Assembly: GCA_036362985.1 (NCBI GenBank)
Contig: JAYGXS010000004.1
Location: forward strand, 8,124,046 to 8,188,045
Length of the DNA stretch: 64,000 bases
Reading direction: 5' to 3'
DNA from: Ligula intestinalis
Lineage: Eukaryota; Platyhelminthes; Cestoda; Diphyllobothriidea; Diphyllobothriidae
Shown piece after piece: positions 12,125 through 22,789 of this stretch. A program made the translations under genes and the position numbers. The notes under the pieces were generated by a model, which was not told the origin of the DNA, did no database searches, and was given only the letters and a program-made list of their open reading frames with translations. Every line of letters starts with the position of its first letter. The stretch's first letter is position 1.

Positions 12125-12544
12125 CCTCAGCCCTGCGAGTCATTCAGGCGTTGGATCTCACATAGTCGTTGCTGCACTCTAGCAGGCTGTGGGTGTACAT
12201 CAGACAACATGACAATGAGATCAGGTGTAAATTTTCCGGTCAGTTGGCGTGCAGGCTGTATGGTTCCAGGGCTTGTTTAAGGCTGTTCGTTCAGTACCTT
12301 CCCCCGCGCGTGGTTAAAGAGCATTGTTCCTATGTAGGGCTGTATAGGAATGCCCGACATCTTTTAAACTCAGCCGAGTCATGAGTTAGCCTGGCTCTCC
12401 TACAGAAATGCATGTCGCCTTCACAGTAGGACATTTTGAAAGTGGAGGGAGGGCGGTCGAACTAGTGACGTGCAGTACAGTATCGGTGTGCTCAAGCCAG
12501 TCAAAAATATTCACCTGGATTTCACTATGGAGTATTTGTCAGAT

Positions 12545-12760
12545 TTAGCATGTTCGGGATTTTTTGGAATGCAATGTTTTGCTGCCTACCTGAAGTCCGA
12601 TTTCTCGGCAGTTCCCTCGATATAGTTTGCCCTTTTTTCGGCCCAACATGAAACCAAAATCGACCGGCATATATTCCTGATTGGAGAATGTGCCCCCGAC
12701 CTTCTGTGATGGATATGTTGGGTCTAAAACATGGAGCATGCTATCTCGACCACATTGGAC
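12545..12760 (-). pseudogene. Possible eroded coding sequence, unknown family
   Basis: A minus-strand frame contains MLHVLDPTYPSQKVGG, then FSNQEYMPVDFGFMLGRKKG. It looks protein-like but matches nothing I can name, and its 64 codons have no clear splice signals. It lies 420 bases upstream (minus sense) of the other unexplained frame at 11773-12124 and could belong to the same relic. Confidence 0.25.
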
Positions 12761-12929
12761 ACCTATTTATTCGGACCATAGCCTTCTTTTGGACGATTTG
12801 ACCTTCGTTCCCGAGTGTCCACCGTTGGCGGTGACTTGCATGCACTTGAGGCTCTGTGAAGATAGCGTCAGGAAGACGGGAGGGGAAATCGTGCGCAAGG
12901 ACAGCCAGCTAAAAGTTCTGTGAAAAATT

Positions 12930-14780
12930 GCCCTATGCGTCTGGCTCGCGAACTAGAAGTAAAATTTTATCAAAAAACAAGGAAGGCTTAAATTACAATC
13001 GAGTGGAAGTTCTATAGTGGCAATATTAAGGAGCCACTGTAGCCTGACTCCCCGTCCTGAGAAGACCGGATTATTTGGACGGTCTTCTAAGCCCCGGCCC
13101 TTAGCTCACCTGATAATTTGAGTGTCTGTCAGCTACTGTAAAGTGGGGAATATGGTCCTAGCGCCGTTGGGACGTATTCATCAGAGCTGACCTCTCCCAG
13201 GCACCAGTCAACGCTTCGTGCTAGTCAGCAGTCTGGTGTGGGGATTGGTCATACGTAACTGGCGCGAGGTGAGCCCGACCTCGGCGTGTGTATGTTATGA
13301 ATGTGCTGGCGTACTAACACGTGTCTTAGCTTGGTCTGGCCTCTACATGCTGATCCAGCACATATTTGGCGTCTAGGTAATCACCAGATCGAATCCCATG
13401 TTTTTTATAGAGGAAGCGAGAGTCACTGGAACGGGAATTTGATTGTGCACAGGACCCCACGTTCCTCTTTTAGGTAGCAGTGGCTACTAGCATAACCAGG
13501 GCTGGGTTTGACCTGACCAGTGTTGCCCTAGTCTGACTGAGTGTGTGCTGTGTCAGAGTGAGAGAGGTGATGATGGCAGCCATTTTCACATGATTGTGCA
13601 GCGAATTTAAGTGATTCGCTGGTGGTGTGTTGCATTGCCCGAAGGGGGTGTCGAGTATTGAGGTCCTCTACTGCGTGGCCGCGGCTTGGTCTGTTCAAGT
13701 GGCTCTCGACAAACCGCGACTAGTTGGGCGCCCTACTGTGTCCGAGGGACTATCGGTCAGCGAGTCTGAAACAACTGCCTGTTCTGATGCATGACTTTTG
13801 GCCAGTGGGCCTTGGAGGACAAAGAGGGGACAGCATTGCTGGTCATCAACCACACATCTTCCACGCGGCCTACTTCAAAGAGTCCGTTGGCACCTCTGAT
13901 AGCGTGAATTAATGCGTCCAGCCAATGGCTAACTAGTTAATCTTAAGCACGCACTGTATTCGCTGCCGCACAGACTGCGTCATAGTCACAGCAAACGAAG
14001 ATGGACGCAAAATGGCACTTGTTGATCGGATTACCGCAAGCTCTTAGTTTTTGCCTTACGTTTATTTGGCCAACGGCTCAACTTTTCATTCAATCGCGAG
14101 CTCACTCAGATTACAGGTACCCGGGAGAGCGAAATCAAACCCATTTAGGACTCACAGCGTGCTATCGTAGGGGGCTCATCCTTGTGGTTACATCTGTAAG
14201 CGGTCCACACTCATTAACCGCAGCCTGGCACGTGCAAGGTTGAAAGTAGGATAATGCATGGCAGGCGTTTACGGACTGTGTAACGCCTCAGCAACAAGGT
14301 CCTCAGTCTTGACCATCCTTTTCTTCTACGAGTGGGTGGATGTGAAGCAGGTGCACTGAAAGACGGCTTAATTATGAACAAAATTGCGCCATTTATGCAA
14401 ATGTTCAAGCTTTATACACATCCACGCTATCGACGAGGGGGACGAAATTCACACTCCACGAGACCCAATCTAACGTGGTAGACTACTATCCTTGATTATT
14501 GAAAAAGCTACATATATTGATGCCCCCAGGCGCGGCGCCGAGCTCCGAGACCTTAATCGACCATACGGCAGGTCTCGGCGAATCCACCCTGAAGCTTATC
14601 GGTAGCGCTGGAACGCACTGACTGGAATTTATAAAGCTAACATTCAGCTGACACTCAGCAATTGCGTGGCTAAGAGGAGGCGCCCACGGATCCACCGGAG
14701 TCGGTAACTATTTTCCCTGTTCTTTCGAAATAAAGTACACTCTTCAAGGGTACGGACACCAGTGACAAAAGCAATTAGAA
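12930..14780. other. No identified gene
   Basis: GC-richer, CpG-containing DNA without recognisable domains. Frames at 13724-13912 and 14001-14243 have no motif. Confidence 0.35.
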
Positions 14781-14789
14781 GATCATAGC

Positions 14790-14795
14790 TTTAAT
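14790..14795 (-). terminator. Candidate polyadenylation signal of UNG
   Basis: On the minus strand this reads ATTAAA, the common variant signal, about 190 bases after the UNG stop codon. No canonical AATAAA was noticed nearer on that strand. Tentative. Confidence 0.3.
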
Positions 14796-14983
14796 TCTTT
14801 GAATGATTGTGACAATACTGGGCAATAGGTTTATCAAGGGGCATTCTTATAAAATGTGTATAAAAATAGGTTAGGTAAGTGTAGGAAAACGTTCAGAGAT
14901 GACCAAAAAGATCTCGTTGGAATGTAAATGTCTCAACTATGAGGGTAGACCAGAAGAGCGCGGGGGCGGCTTGTGGGCAGGCA

Positions 14984-15184
14984 TTAAAGGTCAGTCCAGT
15001 CTATTGGGATCTTCTTATTCTGACGAAGATACTCGTTGGCCTGGCTGAAGTGTTTACAACCGAAGAAGCCCCTGCTGGCAGACAGAGGAGAGGGATGTGG
15101 TGCGCGCAGTATGAGGTGCCGCTTGGCGTCGATGTAGGAGGCATGCGCCTGCGCATTGGCGCCCCACAGCAAAAAGACCAGATT
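14984..15184 (-). CDS. UNG: Uracil-DNA glycosylase (UNG), exon 4, C-terminus
   Basis: Last exon, 66 codons plus TAA (14984-14986). It follows a TTGCAG acceptor and opens [12 protein letters not shown], the beta-strand that carries the uracil-contacting region. It contains the DNA-intercalating loop [13 protein letters not shown] with the catalytic His at about residue 284 of the assembled protein, and ends with the family-typical [10 protein letters not shown]. Phase 0 with exon 3. Confidence 0.96.
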   Translation of the reverse strand, partial: NLVFLLWGANAQAHASYIDAKRHLILRAPHPSPLSASRGFFGCKHFSQANEYLRQNKKIPIDWTDL

Positions 15185-15479
15185 CTGCAAGGAATGAAAA
15201 GAGTGGATAGGTTTTAGTTAAGGCCATGGCCGGTCGAATTAAACATGCTCACTTTCATGGGGCCTGAGTCCTGCGCAGGACATTGTACGTAAAGAAGTGT
15301 GAGAAACCGATGTTGACAGTGTGCTTATAAAAAGTAACTCTGTTGGCCTTCTGTAATATTGACCAATGGAAGGACGAGTGGGTGCCTAATAGTGTATCAT
15401 TTCTATGGGTGGCGGGAATCTGTGTGGGTGTCGAGCGGCGGGGGTAATGGTGAAAAAATGTGATCCCACAGAAAGGATC

Positions 15480-15745
15480 AGTGTGCGTGGGCCTAGGACG
15501 CACCATGGCTGATGACGGCTAATAAGCCGGAAAGGGGCGTTCCAGCCTCCCCTGTGTTTACCGGCAACGTTCACCTGGCTGCAGGTGAAGCAGAATGGGA
15601 CAAGTGAGTAACTTTAGCGATAGGTGAACGTTTATTAATATCTCTCTATCTAAACCGCCAAGACGAACCCGTGGGTTAATGAGTAGAGCGTGGGACTTCT
15701 GATCAACAGGTCGTGATTTCGAGCCTAGGGTGGCACACCACTTAG
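15480..15745 (+). repeat. tRNA-derived SINE-like repeat
   Basis: Two parts recur at 20500-20870. The body carries GACGGCTAATAAGCCGGAAA and, further on, a TTTAGCGATAGGTGAACG stretch. After it comes a tRNA-like head at about 15669-15740: TTAATGAGTAGAGCGTGGGA resembles a pol III A box and TTTCGAGCC a B box (consensus GGTTCGANNCC). At the other locus the head has an almost perfect B box, GGGTTCGAGGC. The alternation of head and body at both loci suggests tandem or dimeric units. Pol III activity is inference. Confidence 0.65.
15500..15552 (+). ncRNA. Hammerhead-ribozyme-like core inside the SINE-like repeat
   Basis: CTGATGA at 15509-15515 is followed directly by a 4-bp hairpin CGGC-TAATAA-GCCG (15516-15529) and GAAA at 15530-15533: the invariant core order of a hammerhead ribozyme (CUGANGA, stem II, GAAA). 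A third helix can be drawn with A33/G34/G35 of the 155xx numbering pairing to C46-C47-T48, leaving the required UH as TC at 15548-15549. The first helix is imperfect (GG before the core with CC after, then mismatches). A relative at 20735-20760 keeps the hairpin and GAAA but has TTGGTGA in the first box. Whether it cleaves is unknown. Confidence 0.4.
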
Positions 15746-16080
15746 AGTTTATTGTAACGGAAGCCCAGGCCGAGATATCACCGCCCAATAACACCTTGTG
15801 TGAGTCCCCAAAGAAAGAAAACGACGAGGGTGCAACAGCAGAAGTCTTTTAGTGTATGAGGTTCAACGTATTTAGGAAACAAACGCGTGTAAACGATATC
15901 ACTTGAGCCAATCAGATTCTCTCCTGAAATAGTCGCCGGTATTATTGGCTGCTGGCTCAGTGAGTTTAGCTAGAAATTCAAATTATGGATTGATTGTCTA
16001 GTACGATGTGTTAGCTCACGCGTAGTCCGATCGATAGCCTATTGTGGACGCGGCTATGGCTTGCTAGGCCTTCCTAACAG
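15745..16080 (+). repeat. Interspersed 330-bp repeat, copy 1
   Basis: Shares long blocks with 55855-56200, including GAGCCAATCAGATTCTCTCC, TTGATTGTCTAG and CGATCGATAGCCTATTGTGG. Both begin with a TAAC/TAATGGAGGCCCAGGCC-like edge. Here it directly follows the tRNA-like head, so the two may form one composite element. No coding potential seen. Confidence 0.75.
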
Positions 16081-16871
16081 GGTTGGGTATGATTGGCAAA
16101 TTACGGTTAATGGGTCACTCCAATCTCCGTTGCCTTTGCTGGCAGTGTTATTCAAACGGTCTATCTGTTGTGTTTGCAAACGCCACACGGACCAGTGGAC
16201 TGGCACAGGTACATGCTCAAAACAGCGGAGCGCAACTCCGGGCGCGGCACAATTTGCCGCTATTAGCGCAAGTTACCTAACAACACGCATTATCAGTCCG
16301 CAGTCCGAAATTATCCCAAAAAACTCACAGTCCTACACATTCACCTTTTTCGTTTGGATTAAAGAAAAAGGCAGGCCCGGGCAGTTGACTGGGAAAGTGT
16401 GTCACTTTAGTACATTCCTTCCCCATAAGTCTGATGTGGAGCTATCTATCACAGCGCGCTACGAGCATTTTGTCTTGCAAGGTTATCAACTAACAGGATG
16501 ACTCGGTGTATTTGACGACTACGCCTCAGGCTGTATTAAGTCGAAATATTCGCGGCTGCTCAAGGGTCATTCAAACACTTCACCCTTTGGCCGACGCAGC
16601 GGGGGCCTCTAAGCTCGACACTCCCTGTGGCAGTGCAACACACCGATCGCACACTACCTCAAATTGCTTCACAATCATATAAATGCAAGTGCTACCTCTC
16701 TCTCACTCACACACACTCTCAGGCCCGGTCGGACGCAGGCAACACTAGTCCTGGCTTTGTCACTGGCAGCTGCTACCTGCAGGATTCTTTGTACAATGAA
16801 TCTTTAATTATTTTGCCTTTCCCAACAACCTGGGATTTAGGCCGATGATTTCTGTGTTTTAAACATAAATA

Positions 16872-16985
16872 CTACCTACACACTACAAGAGAGAGAGAGA
16901 GCGTACGGTAGATTCAGCGCAAGTCAACCTCACTATAAGCGAATTCACGCGCAAGTGGCCGGTGCTGCGCGAACTCTGTGGGTCA
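16872..16985 (+). repeat. GA-rich interspersed repeat, copy
   Basis: Contains (GA)n at 16888-16902 followed by GGTAGATTCAGCGCAAGTC and AATTCACGCGCAAGTGGCC. The same order (GTAGAT, GCAAG, a CTACTGTC-like block, then AAGTCACCGT) is found at 54090-54235 and 54764-54905, and inverted at 53796-53888, 41480-41590 and 44190-44250. No gene content. Confidence 0.6.
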
Positions 16986-17139
16986 CGCCGTGGACCTCTT
17001 CGTTTCCGACGGTCGAATGACCGCTACTAGAAACCCGATAGAATTCTAAAGAGAAAAGTTAACTTTACGGTCTTGCGACCTCTCCGTGGACCCTTACGCT
17101 AATTGCGAAAGTTGACAGCTTTACAATGACAGTACGTAC

Positions 17140-17508
17140 CGAGCCTTCCTCGTTGAGGCTTTTAACTACGGCATTGGTGAGCTTCTCCCAGCCACGATCC
17201 TTGTGGGAGTTGGGCTGTCCTTGACGCACGGTCAACACAGCATTGAGCAGAAGGACGCCCTGCTTGGCCCAGTTGGTCAAATCGCCGTGTTTGGGGGGCC
17301 ATTGGCGAGGGGGTTGGGCGGAGGCCAACTGATCAGCACAGTCTGACGAAATCTCCTTGAACATGTTCACCAGGCTGGGCGGCGGCCGGGTCGGCCGCTG
17401 CACTGAGAAAGCCAATCCGTGGGCCTGGTTGGGTCCGTGGTAGGGATCCTGACCCAGAATAACCACTCGTACATTCTTTGGCTTTGTCAGCTTGCTCCAG
17501 GAAAAGAC
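17140..17508 (-). CDS. UNG: Uracil-DNA glycosylase (UNG), exon 3, catalytic core
   Basis: 123 codons in phase 0 at both ends: acceptor CCTGTAG before GTC at 17508, donor GTACGT after TCG at 17140. It begins VFSWSKLTKPKNVRVVILG and contains the water-activating motif GQDPYHGPNQAHGLAFSV, whose Asp is at about residue 152, then PPPSLVNMFKEI and GVLLLNAVLTVR. Compared with human UNG there is a Pro/Gln-rich insertion of roughly 15 residues before HGDLTNWAKQG. Reading through the donor gives a false extension down to 17065. Confidence 0.97.
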
Positions 17509-18969
17509 CTACAGGCAGAGGGTACCACCAGTAGAACTTGTAATTGTCATAAGCATGTAAGAACTTAAGCGGTCACTCGTTAGATCAGTCTTTGCAAACA
17601 TAAGGAGAAGTCGTAAGTTAGTAATAAAGAGTTTTTTGCCGAAAAAGACGACGGAGGTCGAAATAGCCGCCATGCTTATGTGTTTTTATCATTCAATAAC
17701 CATGTTATTGGTTGGAAAGACCCGCTGCAACCGTCCGCCCATGTTGACGGGTAACCAATTATTGCTACTAAATTTTGTTAGTAGATAGTTTAGAAGAGTT
17801 GAATAATTTATTCAATCGAGTACAGACGAAAATGCGAGTCCAGGAGGAAAATTAGAAGAAGCAGATGTGATCGCTGGGACCAGAACTCTATTCGCCTGGC
17901 GCTTCGGATCCCGTAACGGATCCATCACCAGAGGCAATAGTATCTGCTTCTTCTCATTTGACCCAGTTGTGAAAAACTCGGTGAAATTCGAACTCATGCC
18001 AGCAAGGGGAAGGTTAAAGTACGGCCAACGATCTAGCCAGCCGAACTACGAGCCGGTGAGCTTAATCACCCTTGGGTCAATTGACTGGTTCAGCTTACTG
18101 CAAGGAATGGAATCCACTAAATCTGATGCAGAACGAAAAACTCCTAAACAATGCAGAATCCACCAAATTATTACCAGGCACGGTTAATTAGTAGAGTTCG
18201 TGGCAGATTTGAACAACTTGTTCGACCCAGTTGTAGAATTTTTTATTGGTGAGCAGAATCTTTGGTATCTGCTTGTCCATTGATCAATTCCGTTGGTCTC
18301 AGCTCTTGGCGGTCAGCTATCGTGATTAGGACCTTAGATGAACAGGTGTTGGTCGTCGCACAGGACTGCTGAGTTCCTACACGACCTTTTCTGGCATTGC
18401 CTTTGACCTCTAGCGCGCGTAATCCGGTCAAGAACCTGGACGGAAATGGGGGTTTTAGTCTTGCCTTGTCGCTCATGCAACGACGGAGCGTTGGAGAGCA
18501 TTTATAGGTGCTCACACGCAGCAATAGCAAGGAAGTAAATTGGACGGTGGGGTGGAGGAAAACGATGGCTGTGCTGAATTGAGTTATATTACCGGGGTTT
18601 GAAAACACCCTGGCTCCACATACTGCTCGACAACAGCTATTACTGTTCTCGTAGTAGAACTATCACTGATAAGATCAAACAAAACTTCAAGACTAGTCGT
18701 TTTCCCATCATGTCCTCTTTTTCCACTGTCTCTGGGGGAAAAGGAGATAGCAAGGTGGTTACTAATTTAGTGATACTATCACTTTTATAACCCCACGTGA
18801 TACTAAGTAATGACACGAGCCGTAGGACTGCTAGACTGTTTTTTAAAACCACTAACACAGCGCAAAAAAAAACCAAGAATGGCCACGCTACCATTTATTG
18901 AAACCTACAAGCCACTCTCACTGGACAAACTGTGGATGCTCGAATCAGGATTATTATAGACAAACAAAC
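17509..18969 (-). other. UNG intron 2
   Basis: 1461 nt with GTTTGT donor and CTGTAG acceptor (minus sense). It contains a dispersed repeat (about 17957-18240) related to 22790-23100; otherwise nothing recognised. Confidence 0.8.
17957..18240 (+). repeat. Dispersed repeat family, copy 1
   Basis: Blocks such as TTGACCCAGTTGTGAAAAA, TTAATCACCCTTGGGTC and a CAGAATCCACC-like stretch occur in the same order at 22810-23050. The start block recurs at its own far end (18205-18245, TTCGACCCAGTTGTAGAATT), so the unit may be flanked by, or tandem with, a second partial copy. SINE-like length, no coding potential. Confidence 0.55.
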
Positions 18970-19184
18970 CTGATCAGGAGGAGGGTAGACAGTTCCAGCC
19001 TTGCGCTCCTTTTCGATAAACTCTGCCAGGAGGAAAAATTTGGAATCCTGCACGACCTTCGTTAGATGAAAGAGCCAATCAACGTCCAGACCACGAATCA
19101 AGGCCTTGCAGGTGGGCGGCAGTTTCAGAAGCATTTGGGCTACCGACTGTCTGCGCTTGACCGTTTCTGCGTGCTTGGAAGGCT
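18970..19184 (-). CDS. UNG: Uracil-DNA glycosylase (UNG), exon 2
   Basis: 215 nt: two bases completing the codon split from exon 1, then 71 codons. Acceptor CCCCTTCAG before AG at 19184; donor GTTTGT after CAG at 18970. It encodes a basic linker (KHAETVKRRQSV), then the region before the catalytic core, with FIEKERKAGTVYPPPDQ, matching FVAEERKHYTVYPPPHQV of human UNG. In human UNG2 the corresponding upstream segment binds RPA; whether that is kept here is not clear from sequence. Confidence 0.93.
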
Positions 19185-20429
19185 CTGAAGGGGCAGAGAG
19201 GGAGTAGACAGATGAGGGCAGGAACTAAATCACGGCTCTGGAACTCCGTCCTTCAGAAAACAGTATTTACAAGTATGATTTCAGCAGCAAGCTGGTCGTA
19301 AGACGTTTCGTACGAATACGCAATGAGCGCTTCGTTGTCCGCCTGGTGAAAAAAGCTCACTTGCTTTGATTGTTTAGAACTGGCTAACGAAAAAAAAACA
19401 GGTTCAAGCACCGTTGATACGACAACCTGGTCTATTTAATTTTCGCGCGGGCACCGCGTATGACTGAAGCATCTTAGTCATTGTGGAAGGCGAGGGCAGA
19501 TAACCGTTTAGCCTTGACCAACACTGCAGTCATTGATTGAAGAAATGCATTTCAAATAGTAGGGCGCCAGCAGCACTTATCGGATCAATTCAGATGATGG
19601 GCATATTCTGAAGGTAGGAGGTACGTGGACACGTCAGCACACAAGGATAGGCTTGGCGAAGGTCTCCTGCATTCACAGTGCAATCAACGTCACATCCGGT
19701 TAACTCAGTAGTCGGTTCCATCGCTGTTTTGCCCGTTTGACTGAGACCTGAGGTGGTAGAAAATGTCACCTAACGCAATACTTGCACTGAATAAAGTGAC
19801 TAGGCAGATTTCTAGGACTGCGTAGTCTGAGGCGATAATCTTCGTCTCAAAGACATCTATTTTAAGACGACCCTCGGTTGCCTTTGCGTCTGTCCGAGGC
19901 ACAACCCATGGCATTTTTGTCACGGAGTTAACCAGCAACAGCATGAGCGTACTCTAGATCGGTAATACACGAAGTCAGGCCGACATGGGGACGGGCTGTC
20001 GGCACCTGTTGAAAACCCCAGTCTGACGAGTAGTAAAACCGAGTTAGTGAAAAAACACGGTTCAGGCGGATGCGGTTGGTGACGCTACAAAACAAGACTA
20101 CATGTCATAGTGTGTTGAGTCTAAGGCAAGCGAATGAATTCCACCGGTACATCATCAGTCAACATTTTAGACCACAACGAATCCCAGTAAATAGAATCAA
20201 GACAAATAACAGTGAAATGATTGTAGCAGTAGGGTTCAATGGGGAGAGAATGCTGACGAACGTCCCCTAGCCCTGGCCGAAATCTGCACTGATTGTCGCC
20301 CGTGCATCATGATGCAAGCAGAGGCAACTGAGGGGAACCGCGAAGAATCGAATGACGGCGGTTAGTACATGGTGAGTTAGCACTGCCATCGTTAACTGTC
20401 ATCAACGGGTCATAACCAAGTCCAAGTGG

Positions 20430-20870
20430 TGCCCCACCCAAGACTCGAACCCACGACTTTTTGGTCAGAAGTCTTACGCTGTAACTGTTGCACGTAATCT
20501 GCCTATCTATCTACTCTATGCTTAGACTACTAGCCGCTATCAGGCTGCTGGCGGAGCTCGAGAATGAAACTCAAGGCAGGGCGGGACGAGTCAGTTCCGT
20601 TAGCGTTCAGCAACGAGTGTCAATACCGAAACCGGTAAAACAACGAGCTCAATGGTTAAAACGTTGGACTTCTGATTAAAATTTCGCGGGTTCGAGGCTT
20701 GGGTGGGGCACCACTTGGGGTTGGGCATGACTGGTTGGTGACGGCTAATGAGCCAGAAAAGGCCATTCCAGCCTCTCTTGCGTCCGCCGGCAGGGTTATC
20801 TACCTAGAGTACTAGCCACTAGCGGGGCTCGAGAATGAACCCCTAGGTGAATGAGTTTCCTTAGCGATCG
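20430..20870. repeat. SINE-like cluster with tRNA-like heads
   Basis: A minus-strand head at 20430-20490 (in reverse complement GGGTTCGAGTCTTGGGTGGG) precedes plus-strand units: a body 3' part at 20520-20620, a tRNA-like head at 20646-20715 with B box GGGTTCGAGGC, then a body at 20725-20870 with GACGGCTAATGAGCCAGAAA and TTAGCGATCGGTTAACC. Organisation matches 15480-15745. The hammerhead-like first box is degraded here (TTGGTGA). Confidence 0.6.
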
Positions 20871-21427
20871 GTTAACCTTCATGAACTTGATGAGTTGTCC
20901 TCTTTCCTGAATATTTGCACAACGACACCGCCCAGAAGCAAAAGTAAATGTCGCCTAGAGGACAGTCCTCGTCAGGCACTTTACTTCCGGTAGATGATAG
21001 GTTGAGGCCACAATTGTAATGGAGTGACGAGGCGCACTCAAACTGGGCTTCAGCTATAAAGCGACCGAACCGAGAAAACGCTTCTTCCACTGAAATTTGT
21101 GCCCAAAATTGGCGTCATTAGTTCTATTTGTGGACAGGTCGGTGTGGTCATGCGATTTAGGGCACGTGGTCTTTCAACACGAAGGCGATTGGTTGGCCAG
21201 GGGGTGGGGGATAGGCCCTGCGATGGCTTCTCTCGGTGTACTCAGGAGGTTTTACATTGAATCATTTTTACCCCATTTGGAGACGTGAGGGGCTAGTTCT
21301 ATTTACGTCAATGCAGCAAGACGGATGAGAACAAACCAAAGAGGTGTAAATTGTAGATAGGCTAGGCCGAAGCAAGATTTTTTGCATTCCGGGAAGCAAT
21401 GCTGCTTTCTGTAGCGACAAAACCCCA

Positions 21428-21915
21428 AACGCAATGCTCAACCTCTCGCAGCTGCCAGCAAGTGCGTACGCGCTGGTGTCTGTCTACCCCGATGCGGTCT
21501 GGCTAATCATCTCCCTGAGGCTGTCTTACAACTAGGACAACTACCGCGCTCCCCCGCGGGTGGTCGTGCACTCTTCCCACTGTCAACTGCCTCCAACCTA
21601 TTCTCCACTACCTCCATATGGTGCCCCTGAAATTTAGCACAACGGGGGTACTTATGTAGTGGTCTAGTTCTGAGCGCAATGCTCAACCTCTTGCAGCTGA
21701 TAACACGTGCAGGCATATAGACCGACCAAAATCCGGTCTAGCCAATCACGTCTCTGAGGTTAACTCATCCATGACCTTACTGGAGGCGCTGGACGACGAC
21801 TTCTGCGCCCTCATACTTCGAACGCCGGCCCTATGCGGCTGCGTACGAACACTCGCCTAGCTGCTGGCTTCCTCCAACCAAGTTCCCACTAGTTTTGTAC
21901 AGTTTAAACTATTCC
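21428..21915 (+). repeat. Diverged direct repeat, two units of about 245 bp
   Basis: The block GCAATGCTCAACCTCTCGCA at 21431 recurs at 21676 as GCAATGCTCAACCTCTTGCA. Downstream similarity persists (AATCATCTCCCTGAGG against AATCACGTCTCTGAGG; a CTGCCTCCAACC block against TTCCTCCAACC). It looks like an old tandem duplication inside UNG intron 1. Confidence 0.55.
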
Positions 21916-22437
21916 ACCCACCCAGCGTCCCACTTCTCTTCTTCCTAAACAGAACCGAACCTGAAGACTGCAGTTGCAATGGTTTTGCCTATTAACTGCG
22001 ATAGTTCTTCCTTCCGAACAGGCCAACCCGCATGTTTGCCAATCGCATAGGCTACTGCGGACTTTCGATATCACATCATGAAAGCCGGCTGTCCTAACGA
22101 GCTGACATTTGCATGGACGCGCAGCCGCAATCAGAGACGGCAAGAACTCATTTAACGCTCCCTGCTCCGTCACTGGATTCTATGACAGTTGAAGAGTGGA
22201 AGGACTCTAGCCCATGCTGATCTAGCTTTCAATGAAGGTTTTTTCACTATCTAGACTATGAGGTAGATAATGATCTCCCAAAAGACTCGCAAGCACCCCG
22301 CTCCATAATATTCTAAGGCCAGTTAAACTTGGCACACACACACATACTGCTTAGACTGAAAGAAAATATTTCCGGGCTTGGTTGAATAGGCTCCACGATA
22401 ACTATACTGAAGTTTTAAAATGTCAAGATGTTCGTAC

Positions 22438-22615
22438 CTTCTTTTTCAGTTTGATCCCCACAATCAAGTCGTGCAGCCTTAGAAGCGCTGGCCTCATTTG
22501 CTGGAGTCGTGGTGTTCGAAGTCAGTACTCTCTTCGAGGCGCCCGCTTTTGGTGTTGGAGTGAAGAAGTTCTGTAGGACAGACTGAGTGACGTTTTTAAG
22601 GGGCACTTTGGACAT
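22438..22615 (-). CDS. UNG: Uracil-DNA glycosylase (UNG), exon 1, N-terminus
   Basis: 59 codons plus one base, ATG at 22615 (context AAACAATGTCC), donor GTACGA after GAAG. The protein starts MSKVPLKNV and carries QSVLQNFF at residues 11-18, a textbook PCNA-interacting (PIP) box (Q..L..FF) like that at the N-terminus of nuclear UNG2. The rest is a low-complexity Ser/Thr/Ala/Lys linker, expected to be disordered. This marks the product as a nuclear, replication-coupled glycosylase that removes uracil from DNA. Joining to exon 2 is in phase. Confidence 0.9.
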
Positions 22616-22789
22616 TGTTTCTATTAAAAAAGAGGGAAATTGTGTTTATACTTCAAGGTCGAGGCAGTACCAGTCGGAAAATGGACAGAAGCCATCCAGT
22701 CGACAAGTGCCGCAAATATGAGTGAAAAAGTTACAAAACGAGGAGAGAAGAGAGCAAAATGTTTAATTCCACTTTAGTATTTAGGAGGT

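Larger units (their letters stand above)
15185..17139 (-). other. UNG intron 3, filled with SINE-like repeats
   Basis: 1955 nt between GTACGT donor and TTGCAG acceptor (minus sense). It contains the tRNA-like/hammerhead-like repeat at 15480-15745, a 330-bp interspersed repeat at 15745-16080 shared with 55855-56200, and a GA-rich repeat copy at 16880-16985. Confidence 0.8.
19185..22437 (-). other. UNG intron 1
   Basis: 3253 nt with GTACGA donor and CCTTCAG acceptor (minus sense). It holds SINE-like units (20430-20870) and a diverged two-copy tandem repeat (21428-21915). No other gene was recognised. Confidence 0.8.

Noticed and set aside
17065..17139. UNG coding sequence continuing below 17140
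   Set aside because: This is intron readthrough; the GTACGT donor and the in-phase exon at 15184 give the conserved C-terminus.
20646..20715. Functional tRNA gene
   Set aside because: B box is good, but the anticodon arm does not give a 5-bp stem with a 7-nt loop and no acceptor stem forms; tRNA-derived repeat fits better.
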